Assembly (NCBI GenBank): GCA_965116665.1
Contig: OZ220709.1
Location: 1,798,001 to 1,862,000, forward strand
Length of the DNA: 64,000 nucleotides
DNA from: Aldehydirespirator sp965116665
GTDB taxonomy: Bacteria > Actinomycetota > Acidimicrobiia > Acidimicrobiales > Aldehydirespiratoraceae
Direction of reading: 5' to 3'
Positions 44,417 to 53,477 of this stretch are shown here, piece after piece. The notes below the pieces were generated by a model. The model was given only the letters and a program-made list of their open reading frames with translations, was not told the DNA's origin and did no database searches. The position numbers were made by a program, and so were the translations under genes. Each line of letters opens with the position of its first letter. The stretch's first letter is position 1.

Positions 44417-44953
44417 GAACCTGCCCTCGACAAAGGACTCACCGGGGTTCTCGTGTCGGCGGTCCGCCACGCCGATCACGAATGGAACCCCAACCCGTCT
44501 GCCCGCGAGCTCCAACGCCCCGACCCGCGCATCGCCGCTCACGTCGACGCCATCGCGCAGCGGGCCGGGTCCGTTACCGGCGACCAGAAGACCTCAGCGC
44601 TGGCGGCCAACATGGCCAACGACCGCCTCGACGCCTGGCACCGCCAGACCGCGCTGCGGCCCCAGCTGTCATACGCGGAGCGCACCGCAGACGACGTGGC
44701 GCTGCTGTGCAGACCCGAGGCCGGCGACTGGGAGATGTGGACGTGCCCCAACTCGCTTCGCGACACCGAAGTGCAGGCCAACCTCCAGATCATCACCGAA
44801 GATCCCGGCTACGAGTCCGGCGCCCACCCCGAGATCATCCTGGGCCAACCCGCCCACCCCGAACGCACATCCACCGCCGCCGACGAAGAAGTGGAAGACG
44901 CGATCGAAGCCGACGAGGCCGAGGCTCAGGCCGCCCGACGGGCCCGCTCATGA
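44417..44953 (+). pseudogene. drmA: DrmA C-terminal part separated by a TAA stop
   Basis: Same frame as the upstream drmA part. It encodes the missing ~178 residues: EPALDKGLTGVLVSAVRHAD, PRIAAHVDAIAQRAG, an LLCRPEAGDWEMWTCPNSLR segment and an acidic tail. A GTG at 44453, 36 nt after the stop, could reinitiate translation. The end overlaps drmB as ATGA. The smooth continuation across the stop argues for a single-base nonsense change (for example TCA to TAA), or an error, rather than two natural genes. Confidence 0.85.
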
Positions 44954-46812
44954 GCCCGGCACGCAGAGGCCAGTACCAGTCACGGCGCGTTGGCGGTGTG
45001 CGCCCGTCACAGATGATCCACACCTACGGCCCCGGAGCGGTCATGGACCTGCCCCAGCTGTCGGTGGTGCTCGCCGGCACAGACGACTGGAAACTCGAGC
45101 ACACCGAGCGGATCCTCGAGCCGCGGCTGATCGGCGCGGTGCGCTCAGTGCCGGGATGCCATCGCGTGGCGGAGTTCCGCACCCCGCCCTGGCAAGAGGA
45201 AACGTCCAACCCGTTCGACGAATGGGCCCGTATCGGTGTGCCGGTTCATCCATTCCCGAGATGGCTGCGCTGCACCCAGTGCGACCTACTGGCACCGGTG
45301 GACCGGCACAGGTTCCGGCTCGATGTGCCCGTCTTCAGGCCCGACAAGGCCCGCTACTTCCACGACCGCTGCAACAACCGCCGACCCAGCGCGGTGCCGG
45401 CCCGGTTGTTGATCGCCTGCGGCGCCGGGCACCTCGACGACTTCCCCTGGGAGCAGTACGCGCACCGCGGCGCCCCCTGCGCGGACGGGCCGGTGCTGGA
45501 ACTCAAAGAGGTCGGAAGAGCCAGCCGCGCCACCGATGTGCGCGTCGTGTGCAAGACCTGCGGCGCCAACCGCGTGGTGCACGACGCGTTCGGTCCCGAA
45601 GCCGACGCCCACCTGCCGCGCTGCCGGGGCAGGCACCCCCACCTGCAACGCTTCGACCCAACCTGCGATCAGCCCACACGTGCGCTGCTGCTGGGCGCGT
45701 CCAACGCCTGGTTCGCGGTCTACCGGTCCGCATTGACGATCCCCACCGTGAGCGGCGCCATCGCACAGAAAGTCGCAGAGCACTGGGACCTCCTCGAGAG
45801 CATCGACGACCGAGCAGAGTTCGACTTCATCATCAAACGCCTCACCAAAGGCGCAGGCGAGAAGCCGCTGCGGTGGCTGCTGCGCTATGACCCCCACGAC
45901 GTTTGGACCGCCATCAGCGACCGCCGCGACGGCGACGTCATCGACACGGACCCAGGCGCCGGCGATTTGCGCGGACCCGAATGGGAGGCGTTCACCGCGC
46001 CCGTGCCCCCGCAGTCCGACGACTTCAAGGTTAGAGCACTGCCGGTCCCCAGCGGGTTCAACATGACCCTCGGACATCCCGTCGCCGTAGACCGGCTGCG
46101 CGAAGTGCAAGCCCTGTGCGGGTTCACTCGCATCGACGGCCCAGACGAAGCCGACCCGGCCCGGATCGCGCCCATCTGGAAGGACCCCCAGACGTGGCTC
46201 CCCGCCGCTGAGGTCCGCGGCGAGGGGATCCTCATCACACTTCCCGAGACCCGAGTCGAGCAATGGGAACGCGACTACCGAGAGAGCATCCGCTACCAGC
46301 ACCTGCAGCAAGCCACCCACAACTGGCGCACCCGCCGCGGACTCCCACCCGACGACGACGCGGCACCCTCGCCGCGGTTCGTGCTGCTGCACACGCTGTC
46401 ACATCTACTCATCAACCAGGTAGCGCTCGACTGCGGCTACTCCACCGCGTCGATCCGCGAGCGCCTCTACTGCCGCGAGGCTGGCCACCCCGAAGGCGCG
46501 CCGATGGCAGGAGTGCTGCTGTACACCGCGGCCCCCGACTCCGAAGGCACCCTCGGCGGCCTAGTCGCCCTCGCCGAACCGGCCCGACTCGCCGCGGTGC
46601 TAAGGGACGCGCTCAACCGAGCCGAACTCTGCTCCACGGACCCAATGTGCTCCGACCATCACGCCGGAGATCTCGGCGACACACTCCACAACGCAGCCTG
46701 CCACGCGTGCCTGTTCGCCCCAGAAACATCCTGCGAAGCCGGCAACCGCTACCTCGACCGGGCAGCCGCAGTACCGATCCTCGGGCACCCACAAGACGCC
46801 TACTTCACATGA
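44950..46812 (+). CDS. drmB: DISARM protein DrmB (DUF1998)
   Basis: A 620-residue protein opening with RVGGVRPSQMIHTYGPGAVMDL, the typical DrmB N-terminus. It carries three cysteine clusters: LRCTQCDLL near residue 108, VVCKTCGANRV near 200, and the C-terminal DUF1998 set SCSTDPMCSDHH-type/ACHACLFAPETSCE near 575-600. These probably bind zinc. DrmB forms a stable complex with the DrmA helicase and shapes its DNA channel in DISARM. Overlaps drmA and drmC by 4 nt each. All motifs are intact. Confidence 0.94.
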   Translation: MSPARRGQYQSRRVGGVRPSQMIHTYGPGAVMDLPQLSVVLAGTDDWKLEHTERILEPRLIGAVRSVPGCHRVAEFRTPPWQEETSNPFDEWARIGVPVHPFPRWLRCTQCDLLAPVDRHRFRLDVPVFRPDKARYFHDRCNNRRPSAVPARLLIACGAGHLDDFPWEQYAHRGAPCADGPVLELKEVGRASRATDVRVVCKTCGANRVVHDAFGPEADAHLPRCRGRHPHLQRFDPTCDQPTRALLLGASNAWFAVYRSALTIPTVSGAIAQKVAEHWDLLESIDDRAEFDFIIKRLTKGAGEKPLRWLLRYDPHDVWTAISDRRDGDVIDTDPGAGDLRGPEWEAFTAPVPPQSDDFKVRALPVPSGFNMTLGHPVAVDRLREVQALCGFTRIDGPDEADPARIAPIWKDPQTWLPAAEVRGEGILITLPETRVEQWERDYRESIRYQHLQQATHNWRTRRGLPPDDDAAPSPRFVLLHTLSHLLINQVALDCGYSTASIRERLYCREAGHPEGAPMAGVLLYTAAPDSEGTLGGLVALAEPARLAAVLRDALNRAELCSTDPMCSDHHAGDLGDTLHNAACHACLFAPETSCEAGNRYLDRAAAVPILGHPQDAYFT

Positions 46813-47654
46813 ACGACCCCCTCACCGACGCGATCGCCGACGCCGCGCTCGACATCCCCGGGCAACACCTCATCGCCGCCGCCGCAGCGATCCAGGACTT
46901 CCCCCGATGCTCACCGGAATCTCAGGCAGCACTGATCAACACCATCCCCGCCGCCAACTACCGCAGCCACGCGACAACCATCGCCCAAGCATGGAATGAC
47001 CGCCCCGGCCAATCCGGGGCGGCGGTGGCGGCGGCCCTACGTTCGGCAGCCGCTACCGCTGCAGCCGCCCGCGCCGAGCACGCCGTCAGCCTGGTGTGGA
47101 CCGGGCCCACAACGGAGGTCACCGGCCTGCGGGCCACCCGCTCCGTGCTCGAGGAGCTCATCGCTAACGCCACCCGCAGCCTGATGCTGGTGTCGTTCGT
47201 CAGCTACAACGTCGCAGAACTCACCGAGAGCCTCGCCAATGCCATCGAACGGGGAGTCGAAGTGACGCTCATCCTTGAAACTCCAGACGATCCCGGCGGC
47301 CAGCTCACCGTCGACGCCGACCACCCCTTCGAACCGATCAAGGCAACCGCGAAGTTCTACCGATGGCCCTCAGAAGCCCGGGAAGCGCACTTCTCTGCCT
47401 CGGCCCGCCTCCACGCAAAATGCGTGATCGCCGACCGATCAGCAGCGTTGATCACCAGCGCCAATCTCACCAGCGCTGGCATCAACGACAACTTCGAACT
47501 CGGTGTCCTCATCGAAGCAGGCCCCCTACCATCAATGCTCTATAGGCATCTTGAACTCCTGGAGGAACACGGAGTCTTGGAACCAGCTGAATCACATTCG
47601 CCTGCCACGCATGATAGCGTCAGCTCGCAACCCTCTGTCGACCAAGAGTCTTGA
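46809..47654 (+). CDS. drmC: DISARM phospholipase-D-like protein DrmC
   Basis: A 281-residue PLD-superfamily protein with one catalytic motif, LHAKCVIADRSAALITSANL (H-x-K-x4-D), near residue 201, and FELGVLIE after it. One motif per chain is usual, with the active site made in a dimer. DrmC is the last core gene in class 1 DISARM and is reported as dispensable for defence in some systems. Start overlaps drmB by ATGA. The stop overlaps the TTG of the following gene as TTGA. Confidence 0.93.
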   Translation: MNDPLTDAIADAALDIPGQHLIAAAAAIQDFPRCSPESQAALINTIPAANYRSHATTIAQAWNDRPGQSGAAVAAALRSAAATAAAARAEHAVSLVWTGPTTEVTGLRATRSVLEELIANATRSLMLVSFVSYNVAELTESLANAIERGVEVTLILETPDDPGGQLTVDADHPFEPIKATAKFYRWPSEAREAHFSASARLHAKCVIADRSAALITSANLTSAGINDNFELGVLIEAGPLPSMLYRHLELLEEHGVLEPAESHSPATHDSVSSQPSVDQES

Positions 47655-48766
47655 GCATGCATGACGATCATCTTTGTGCCCTAGCATTACTCAAAATGTC
47701 GTATGATCAGTATGGTACGACCTATCTTGACTACCTAACCCCCTTCATTGGTGACACCATCCGATCGATGGATCACGACGAAGTATCGGCAAGCGATCTC
47801 CATGTCGCACTAGAGCGAGAGTATGGTCTAGATGTACCTGAGGGCGTCCTAGTCACTCTAATGAGACGATTGGTGAAGCGCGGCCTCGGCCAGTTTAAGG
47901 ACAGGCGCTTTCACCCTAACCTGCCAGAACTGAGGGCAGCTTTCGATTTTGAATCACAACGCCAAACCATCGACCAACAGCTAGCCACTCTGTACGATTC
48001 GTTCAGGAGATATATAGCTCTTGAATTCGATCATCAGATGTCTCAATCAGAGGCCGCAAGTGTCCTAATAAAGTATGCAGATGATAATGGACTTCCCATG
48101 ATTCAGCACGCTCATGGCCGACAGGAATTGCAGCTGTCTCTGAGTCCCGATGCGATTGACTATATGACCAGTCGATATATTATCCATACGTTTGAGAGCG
48201 AATCCCCTGAGATGGATACGCTTCTCATCCTGGCTAAGGGTAGCAAGCTGGCTAGCGTTCTGTATCTGCCCAACCCTGAAGATACGCACCGACGAATCCG
48301 AGAGTTGGCAGTTGTGCTTGACACGCCTACGCTCCTTTCAGCGCTAGGACATCAGGGCGAGAGGCAGGAGGTGGCAGCGAAGGAGATGCTCGTGCTCGCA
48401 CGAAGGTGTCATCTCCGGTTATCGATGCTCGAGGATACTCGCAATGAGGTAGAATCGGTCCTCCACGCGGTTGCATTAAGAGTAGCGAGACACGGATACG
48501 GAGATCGCGCCGTACGGGGGGTAGAAGCACACTTCCTTGCCAAGGGGTATGATTCGTCGGATATCCAACTGCTTATTGGGCGACTTGACAAGGCGTTCGT
48601 TGAACTGGGTGTCCAACACATCGAGAGGCCAGATCTGACCGTCTCCCTCTCCGTGGATGAACTGCGACTGGAGACCGTTCTTCAGGACGGTGTGGGTTAC
48701 CAGCGCAGTGAGAGCCGCCTACATGATCTGAATGCACTAACCCTGATCGTTCACGAGAATTCGTGA
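47651..48766 (+). pseudogene. 5' part of an IS-interrupted PIN-like gene following drmC
   Basis: The native sequence runs to 48740. The last nine codons (TLIVHENS and stop) come from the inserted IS. Start is TTG at 47651 (TTGA overlap with drmC) or ATG at 47657. The first ~170 residues are helical with a winged-helix feel (LHVALEREYGLDVPEGVLVT). A PIN-like half follows: AVVLDTPTLLSALG with an aspartate, then LSMLEDTRNEVESVL with an acid, and finally ESRLHDLNAL with another aspartate just before the break. Its GC content is visibly lower than in the drm genes. Coupling to drmC suggests a DISARM accessory. Confidence 0.85.
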
Positions 48767-50435
48767 GTGGGTCGGGTGTTTGTGTTTTTGTGTGATTTTG
48801 GTGGTGGGGTTCGCGGGGTGGGGTGGTGTTGGGATCGTCGGCGGGTGCGGTGAGGGGTGGACGGCTGGTTGTGGGCGTGTGTGTCCGGTGTCGGGGCGCG
48901 CGGGGGCCGGGTCGGTCGGCGGCTCGGGGGCCGGGTGCAGGGCCGGGGTCGTCTATGGGGCGCCGGAGCCGCAGGCGTGCAGCAGTTGTGGTGTGGCGGG
49001 CCACCAGTCGGGCAGTCTCAGGGTCCATCTGCGGGCTGAGCGCACGAGCCTCGCGGGGGCGTGCCATAGTTGCCATCTGAGGCGTTTGGGGGCGGCTTTG
49101 GCGAGGGGGCCGGCGAGGCGGAGTTGTTGGAACCATCTCACCAGGGTGTGGCTGAGCGCGACGAGGGCGGCCCAGGCGGCGTTGGCGTCGAAGTCGCTGA
49201 AGGGCATGCGGGCCAGGCCTGAGTCCTTGAGCCGGGCGATGGTGTCTTCGATGCGGGCGTGGGCCCGCATGTGGGCGTCCAATTCGGCGGGGTCGCCGTC
49301 TGCGTCTGTGTAGAACCCGCGGTATCGCCACATCTCGGAGTCGAACAGGGTGCGCTGCGCGCCGGGGTGACGGGGCTCGCGGCGCACGATGAAGCGGGTG
49401 CGGCCGGGCCAGCCGGCGAGGTCGACGGACTCGGTGAGGTCGGCGACCTGGGCGCGTTCGGCGGGCTCGCCGTCGGCTCTGAGCACGGGCTGCCACGCCT
49501 CGTTGTCGAAGCGGCTGTGGTCTATGGCCGCGGTGACCTCGTCGTTTGAGCGCGCTGTCATGAAGAACACCACGTTGCGGGCCCGGCAGGCCTCAGCGAT
49601 GCGCGCAGAGCAGCCCGCAGCGTCGACGCGCAACTGCACCTGCCGAGACGCCTGCGCCGCTTCGTCGCCTTCGCGGTGGCCCGCCGCGGCCGCGGCGGGC
49701 AGCTGCGCTATGGCCGCGTCGAGCACCTCTATGTGGTCACAGATGCTGTTGGCCGCGGCGTTGCCGGGGCGCAGCATGATCGACAGCGGTTCGCCGTCTT
49801 CGGTGGCGCACAGCATCGGATGGAACCCGAACCCTCCTTTGAAGTGCGCCGCCGTGTTCTGCTTGTTCTCAGAGTGCACCTCCACCAGCGTCGAGTCGAT
49901 GTCCAGCACCACCGGAGCGGACCCCGACACATCGCCGCGGCGCTCCCACACCCCGGCGCGCACACCGGCCACCGCCCCCCACAGCTCTCTGACCACATCA
50001 GGGCCCAGGCCCCGCAGCGTGCGATACAGCGTCGAGTCCGACGCCACCTGCCCGAACAGCACCGGCTGGGCCCGCAGATGCTCAATGTCGCTGCACGCCT
50101 CCCCGCCGCCGGCCAGCATCAACAACGCATGCACCAACACCCTGCCCCGATCATGAGACGGCGCCCGCTCACCCCTCGCCGGCACCGCCGCCGACAGCGC
50201 CTCCCCCAGCCCCAAACCATCAGCGAAACGCCCCAGAACGAACAAACCCGAATGCGCCGCCACCTGCCCGCCGCCGCCTGTCACCCTCACATCACAAACA
50301 CTGCTACAGTCCATCTCGGAGATGCCCCTTCCTGCGGGTCAGATACGTGGTCGATAACACGCATCATCCCACATCGGAGGGGCTTTTCCGCGGACGCGGA
50401 CCCAACCCGACCTCACTCCTCATGAACGATCAGGG
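48741..50435 (-). mobile_element. Complete IS1380-family insertion sequence
   Basis: A 1695 bp element. The ends are inverted repeats: CCCTGATCGTTCA is exact at 48741-48753 and, reversed, at 50423-50435, with pairing extending to about 17 bp at one mismatch. The target duplication is CTAA at 48737-48740 and 50436-50439, the 4 bp size expected for this family. It encodes one transposase on the minus strand. GC content and codon use match the GC-rich background, unlike the gene it interrupts. Only one copy is in the window. Confidence 0.95.
48953..50314 (-). CDS. IS1380-family DDE transposase
   Basis: A 453-residue transposase. The catalytic block VVLDIDSTLVEVHSENKQNT near residue 140 contains the first DDE aspartate and is diagnostic of IS1380. 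QLRVDAAGCSARI holds the second, and MRAHARIEDTIARLKDSGL near residue 365 holds the glutamate. The C-terminus ends normally without frame damage. It occupies most of the element, with 212 bp to the left end and 121 bp to the right end. It should be functional. Confidence 0.96.
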   Translation of the reverse strand: MDCSSVCDVRVTGGGGQVAAHSGLFVLGRFADGLGLGEALSAAVPARGERAPSHDRGRVLVHALLMLAGGGEACSDIEHLRAQPVLFGQVASDSTLYRTLRGLGPDVVRELWGAVAGVRAGVWERRGDVSGSAPVVLDIDSTLVEVHSENKQNTAAHFKGGFGFHPMLCATEDGEPLSIMLRPGNAAANSICDHIEVLDAAIAQLPAAAAAGHREGDEAAQASRQVQLRVDAAGCSARIAEACRARNVVFFMTARSNDEVTAAIDHSRFDNEAWQPVLRADGEPAERAQVADLTESVDLAGWPGRTRFIVRREPRHPGAQRTLFDSEMWRYRGFYTDADGDPAELDAHMRAHARIEDTIARLKDSGLARMPFSDFDANAAWAALVALSHTLVRWFQQLRLAGPLAKAAPKRLRWQLWHAPARLVRSARRWTLRLPDWWPATPQLLHACGSGAP

Positions 50436-51365
50436 CTAACGGCCACCTTCCGGCTACGAGGGGGAAGAATGCCGACCGCATTCGAAGGCTGTAGAGCGGT
50501 CTTTGTGACCCCCAATACATCATTGGCTCGAGCTTCTCGTGGGTTCTTTGAAGAAGAATACGGTAGACATTGGCCGATTGCCATCACTGATGATGACCTT
50601 ACAACACTCCTGTGGCTGCGACAGTCCCTAACATCCCCAGACCTCCCTAGGCAGAAGCTCTTGGCCGATGCGTATGCAGCACTTGAACCAGGAGCTGTGT
50701 GGACCAAATTCCTAGACGAGATCGAAAAGCTCCACACAGAGGGGCAGTTATCGGATGATGACTACACCTACTTTAGGTATTCGCTAGACGCCAAGAGTGC
50801 CTTGATGCAAGAAACGATGGGCGAGGCGGATCGCATGTCTGCAGATGTTGTACATGCTGTGGTAGAGCGGGCACAAAATCAACATCGAGACACCATTAGA
50901 GAAGAAATCTTCGAGGTTGCCAACCAGTCATTGGAGCTATCAGAACAACGTGAACGCGAGTTGCGATCGCAGTTGCTGTCTGCACGGGGCGAACGGGATG
51001 ACGCCTTGGCGTCCATGCGCGAGGCTCGCGCAGAAAGAGCAGCGATTCTAGAAGGTCGACGTGTCCATGCGCGAAAGCGAGCACGATCGATGGCGCGTCT
51101 GGTGAGAATAGTACTGATGTGCGTCGTAAGCGCAGTCCTCGTTCTAGGTTTGTGGATCTCTGCGCCGCCAGATTGGATCTGGCAACCGCGTCAGATTCCA
51201 GCGCTCCCTCGATGGACAATTGCGGCTTCGGTGATTGGTCTCAGTGTCATGTCTGTCGGTAATCTCGTGTTCGGAAGCTACGTCGCCAGATCGTGCAAGA
51301 AGATAGAAGATTGGGTGTATCGCCGCCTAGAGAGACGGTACCTTGGCGGTATCGAGATCGAGTAA
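50436..51365 (+). pseudogene. 3' part of the IS-interrupted PIN-like gene, with two membrane segments
   Basis: After removal of the IS and one CTAA the frame reads on as ALTATFRLRGGRMPTAFEGC and AVFVTPNTSLARASRGFF. The TPNTSLARA stretch is the expected last motif of a PIN fold. Residues that follow are a long charged coiled coil (SLELSEQRERELRSQLLSAR). Two hydrophobic segments come next (LVRIVLMCVVSAVLVLGLWI and TIAASVIGLSVMSVGNLVFG) and a basic tail. An ATG at 50469 could still start a 298-residue product with coiled coil and membrane anchor. The complete ancestral protein would be about 670 residues. Confidence 0.85.
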
Positions 51366-51463
51366 GGGTACGTGTCGAGGGATCGAAGCAATGGACCTCT
51401 TTGTCTGCAGTCCGATCAGTGAAGAGGTAGACCGTCGGCTCTACACGGAGGGGATTTGAAGCG

Positions 51464-51916
51464 ATGACGATTGAATCGCCTAGGCTCGACCCCGACCGGA
51501 TGGTTGTCCTGTCGCTCAAGCCCCGATTCGCGGACGCCATCCTCTCCGGCACCAAGACGGTCGAACTCCGCCGCACCGGGCCGAAGATCGTCGTTCCGAC
51601 GCGGGCGCTGCTGTATGCGACGACGCCGGTCCGGGCACTGGTCGGCACGTGCATTATCACTAGCGTCCAGACCGCCGATCTCGCAGCGCTGTGGCGCGAG
51701 TACGGCTCTCGGTCTGATTTGCGCCGTCATGAGTTCCAGCAGTACTTCGATGGCGTGGATGTGGGCACCGCTCTGGTGCTGACCCAGCCGCGAGCGTTCG
51801 GCCGGCGGGTCCCGCTCCAAGACCTGCGGGCGAAGCCGACGGGCTTCCGTCCTCCCCAGAGCTTCGCCTACGTCGACGCCAAGACCGGTGACCGGTTCAT
51901 CGAAATGGCCGCCTAG
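51464..51916 (+). CDS. ASCH-domain protein, copy 1
   Basis: A 150-residue protein. VVLSLKPRFADAILSGTKTVELRR is the typical ASCH opening: a beta strand, then a GxKxxExR motif. ALLYATTPVRALVGTCIITS gives the following beta strands. ASCH domains bind RNA or modified nucleosides, and one bacterial member hydrolyses N4-acetylcytidine. It is about 90% identical to the protein at 54990. It begins the first of two repeated modules and lies 98 nt after the interrupted PIN-like gene. Confidence 0.85.
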   Translation: MTIESPRLDPDRMVVLSLKPRFADAILSGTKTVELRRTGPKIVVPTRALLYATTPVRALVGTCIITSVQTADLAALWREYGSRSDLRRHEFQQYFDGVDVGTALVLTQPRAFGRRVPLQDLRAKPTGFRPPQSFAYVDAKTGDRFIEMAA

Positions 51917-53363
51917 TCGCAGAGTCTGCGCGCCTCCGGAGTTCGCGGCTCCCTATCCGACAGAACATGGCCAGCGTTGCCGTACATTGCAGGCGGGTGG
52001 ATGACTGCTAATGAACTGTGCCGTCGAGTTTGGAGTGGTGTTCGACTGTGACGGGGCGCTGGTCAACACTGAGGAGCTCGGGTGGCAGGTGTGGCGGGCG
52101 CTCGCTAGCGACTTCGGGATCGAGTTGACGCTGGGGGACCTGCGGGCGGTGACCGGGTGCACTGATGAGGAGAGCGTCAGCTACTTCAGGAAGTGGCTGG
52201 ATGAGCTGGCGCTGTCGGAACTGGGCACGCGGTTCGCTGCCGCGTTTGCGGCCGCGAGGCGGGAGGAGCTCAGAAGCTACGTCGACGCAGAGCACACGCT
52301 TCGGGAGCTGCGGGCTCGGGGGATCCCGGTCGCGGTGGCGTCCAACTCCACTACCGGTGATGTCGAGGCGGCTCTTGCTCGGACGAGCTTCGACGGGCTG
52401 GTCGATGAGATCGTTGGCGCGGATCAGGTGGCGTCTCCTAAGCCGGCTCCGGACATGTACGAGCTCGTAGCGGCACGGCTGGGCCGCGATGTGGTTGTGG
52501 CGGTTGAGGATTCGCCGGCGGGATCGCTTCGGCGCGGGCGGCTGGGCTGCCGGTTCTGGCTGTTGATCGGGGGGCGTTTGATCCGGCTTCGCTGGTTGAG
52601 GCGACGGTGGTCGCCCGACAGGTCAGCTACTCGCAGTTGGAAGCGCTGGCTGGCGCCTGATCAGACCGGGACTAGCTCGAACGACACCGCGAAGGGCACG
52701 CCTGCCATCTTGCCGACCTGTTGGCAGCTGCCGCGCAGGAACGAGTCGGGGTCGAAGTCCGGGTCGCCGAGGTTGTCGATGTATGTGCGGTGGCAGTCCA
52801 GCGAGGCCACGCCCTCGTCGATGTGGCCCGACACGTCCACCGCGTGGGTGGACGCCGACGAGGATGCGAAGGCAACCCAGCGCACACCGCTCCACGGCTC
52901 GCCGGCGTCGGTGAACAGCCAGCGGTTGGCGCCGTCCCGCACGGCGTCCGGCAGGGCCCGGCCCAGCTCACGGTGGTCGACGTGGTTCCAGGGTCCCGTC
53001 TCGCCCCACCGGTCACGGAAGTTCGATCCGATGATCACCTCGGGCCGGTGGCGGCGGATCGCCGCGGCCAGGTCCCGACGCAGCTCCAGCCCGTTGACGA
53101 CCAGGCCGTCGGGATGGTCCAGGAACTCGACCACCGACACCCCCACCGCAGCCGCGGCGGCCACCTGCTCGGCGGTGCGCAGCGGACCGGTCTGCTCGGG
53201 CGGCATCGAGTCGATGCCGGCCTCGCCCCGGGTGGCCAGCACGTAGCGGACGTCCTTGCCCATGGCGGTCCAGCGGGCCACGGCCGCCGACGCGCCGTAC
53301 TCCAAGTCGTCGGGATGGGCCACCACCGCCAGCGCCCGGTCCCAGTCCTCCGGCAACGGAGTC
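51485..53363. repeat. Duplicated ASCH-HAD-PIG-L module, copy 1
   Basis: From CTCGACCC near the ASCH start to the first codons of the PIG-L gene this segment is closely similar to 55002-56907, including the intergenic TCCGACAGAACATGGCCAGC. The HAD/PIG-L junctions are identical (convergent stops sharing TGATCA). The copies differ by scattered substitutions, about a dozen extra bases in the second copy upstream of the HAD gene, and a one-base deletion in the first HAD gene. Confidence 0.92.
52011..52660 (+). pseudogene. HAD-superfamily phosphatase, copy 1, frameshifted
   Basis: Opens VEFGVVFDCDGALVNTEELG with the HAD nucleophile motif DxD and runs normally through VAVASNSTTGDVEAAL and SPKPAPDMYELV to VVVAVEDSPAG. 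There the GGGG found in copy 2 (56049-56052) is only GGG (52520-52522), and the frame is lost before the last ~45 residues. Without the deletion it would end at the TGA 52658-52660, next to the convergent PIG-L stop. The core catalytic acids precede the lesion, but the fold would be incomplete. Sequencing error is possible. Confidence 0.85.
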
Positions 53364-53368
53364 AGCAT
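52661..53368 (-). CDS. PIG-L family N-acetyl deacetylase, copy 1
   Basis: A 235-residue zinc deacetylase of the LmbE/PIG-L family. The metal motif AHPDDLEYG is near residue 17. RGEAGIDSMPPEQTG and NHVDHRELG (the late histidines) follow in normal spacing. Relatives remove acetyl groups from GlcNAc-type sugars, as in mycothiol synthesis. No other mycothiol gene is nearby, so the substrate is unknown. Convergent with the HAD gene, stops adjacent. Intact in both copies. Confidence 0.9.
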   Translation of the reverse strand: MLTPLPEDWDRALAVVAHPDDLEYGASAAVARWTAMGKDVRYVLATRGEAGIDSMPPEQTGPLRTAEQVAAAAAVGVSVVEFLDHPDGLVVNGLELRRDLAAAIRRHRPEVIIGSNFRDRWGETGPWNHVDHRELGRALPDAVRDGANRWLFTDAGEPWSGVRWVAFASSSASTHAVDVSGHIDEGVASLDCHRTYIDNLGDPDFDPDSFLRGSCQQVGKMAGVPFAVSFELVPV

Positions 53369-53477
53369 TGCACCCGCCTGGCGGTGATGCTCCTGCTCGG
53401 TTCGCCGTTGCTCACCGGACTCAAGCTTGTTCTAGCGGCGATGGCGCTCCGCGTGCTCGGCGGGGCAGCCGGCGCGA

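Noticed and set aside
41312..44953. drmA as two naturally separate genes
   Set aside because: Both parts are in one frame with continuous family-like sequence across the TAA, and the second part has no ribosome site of note.
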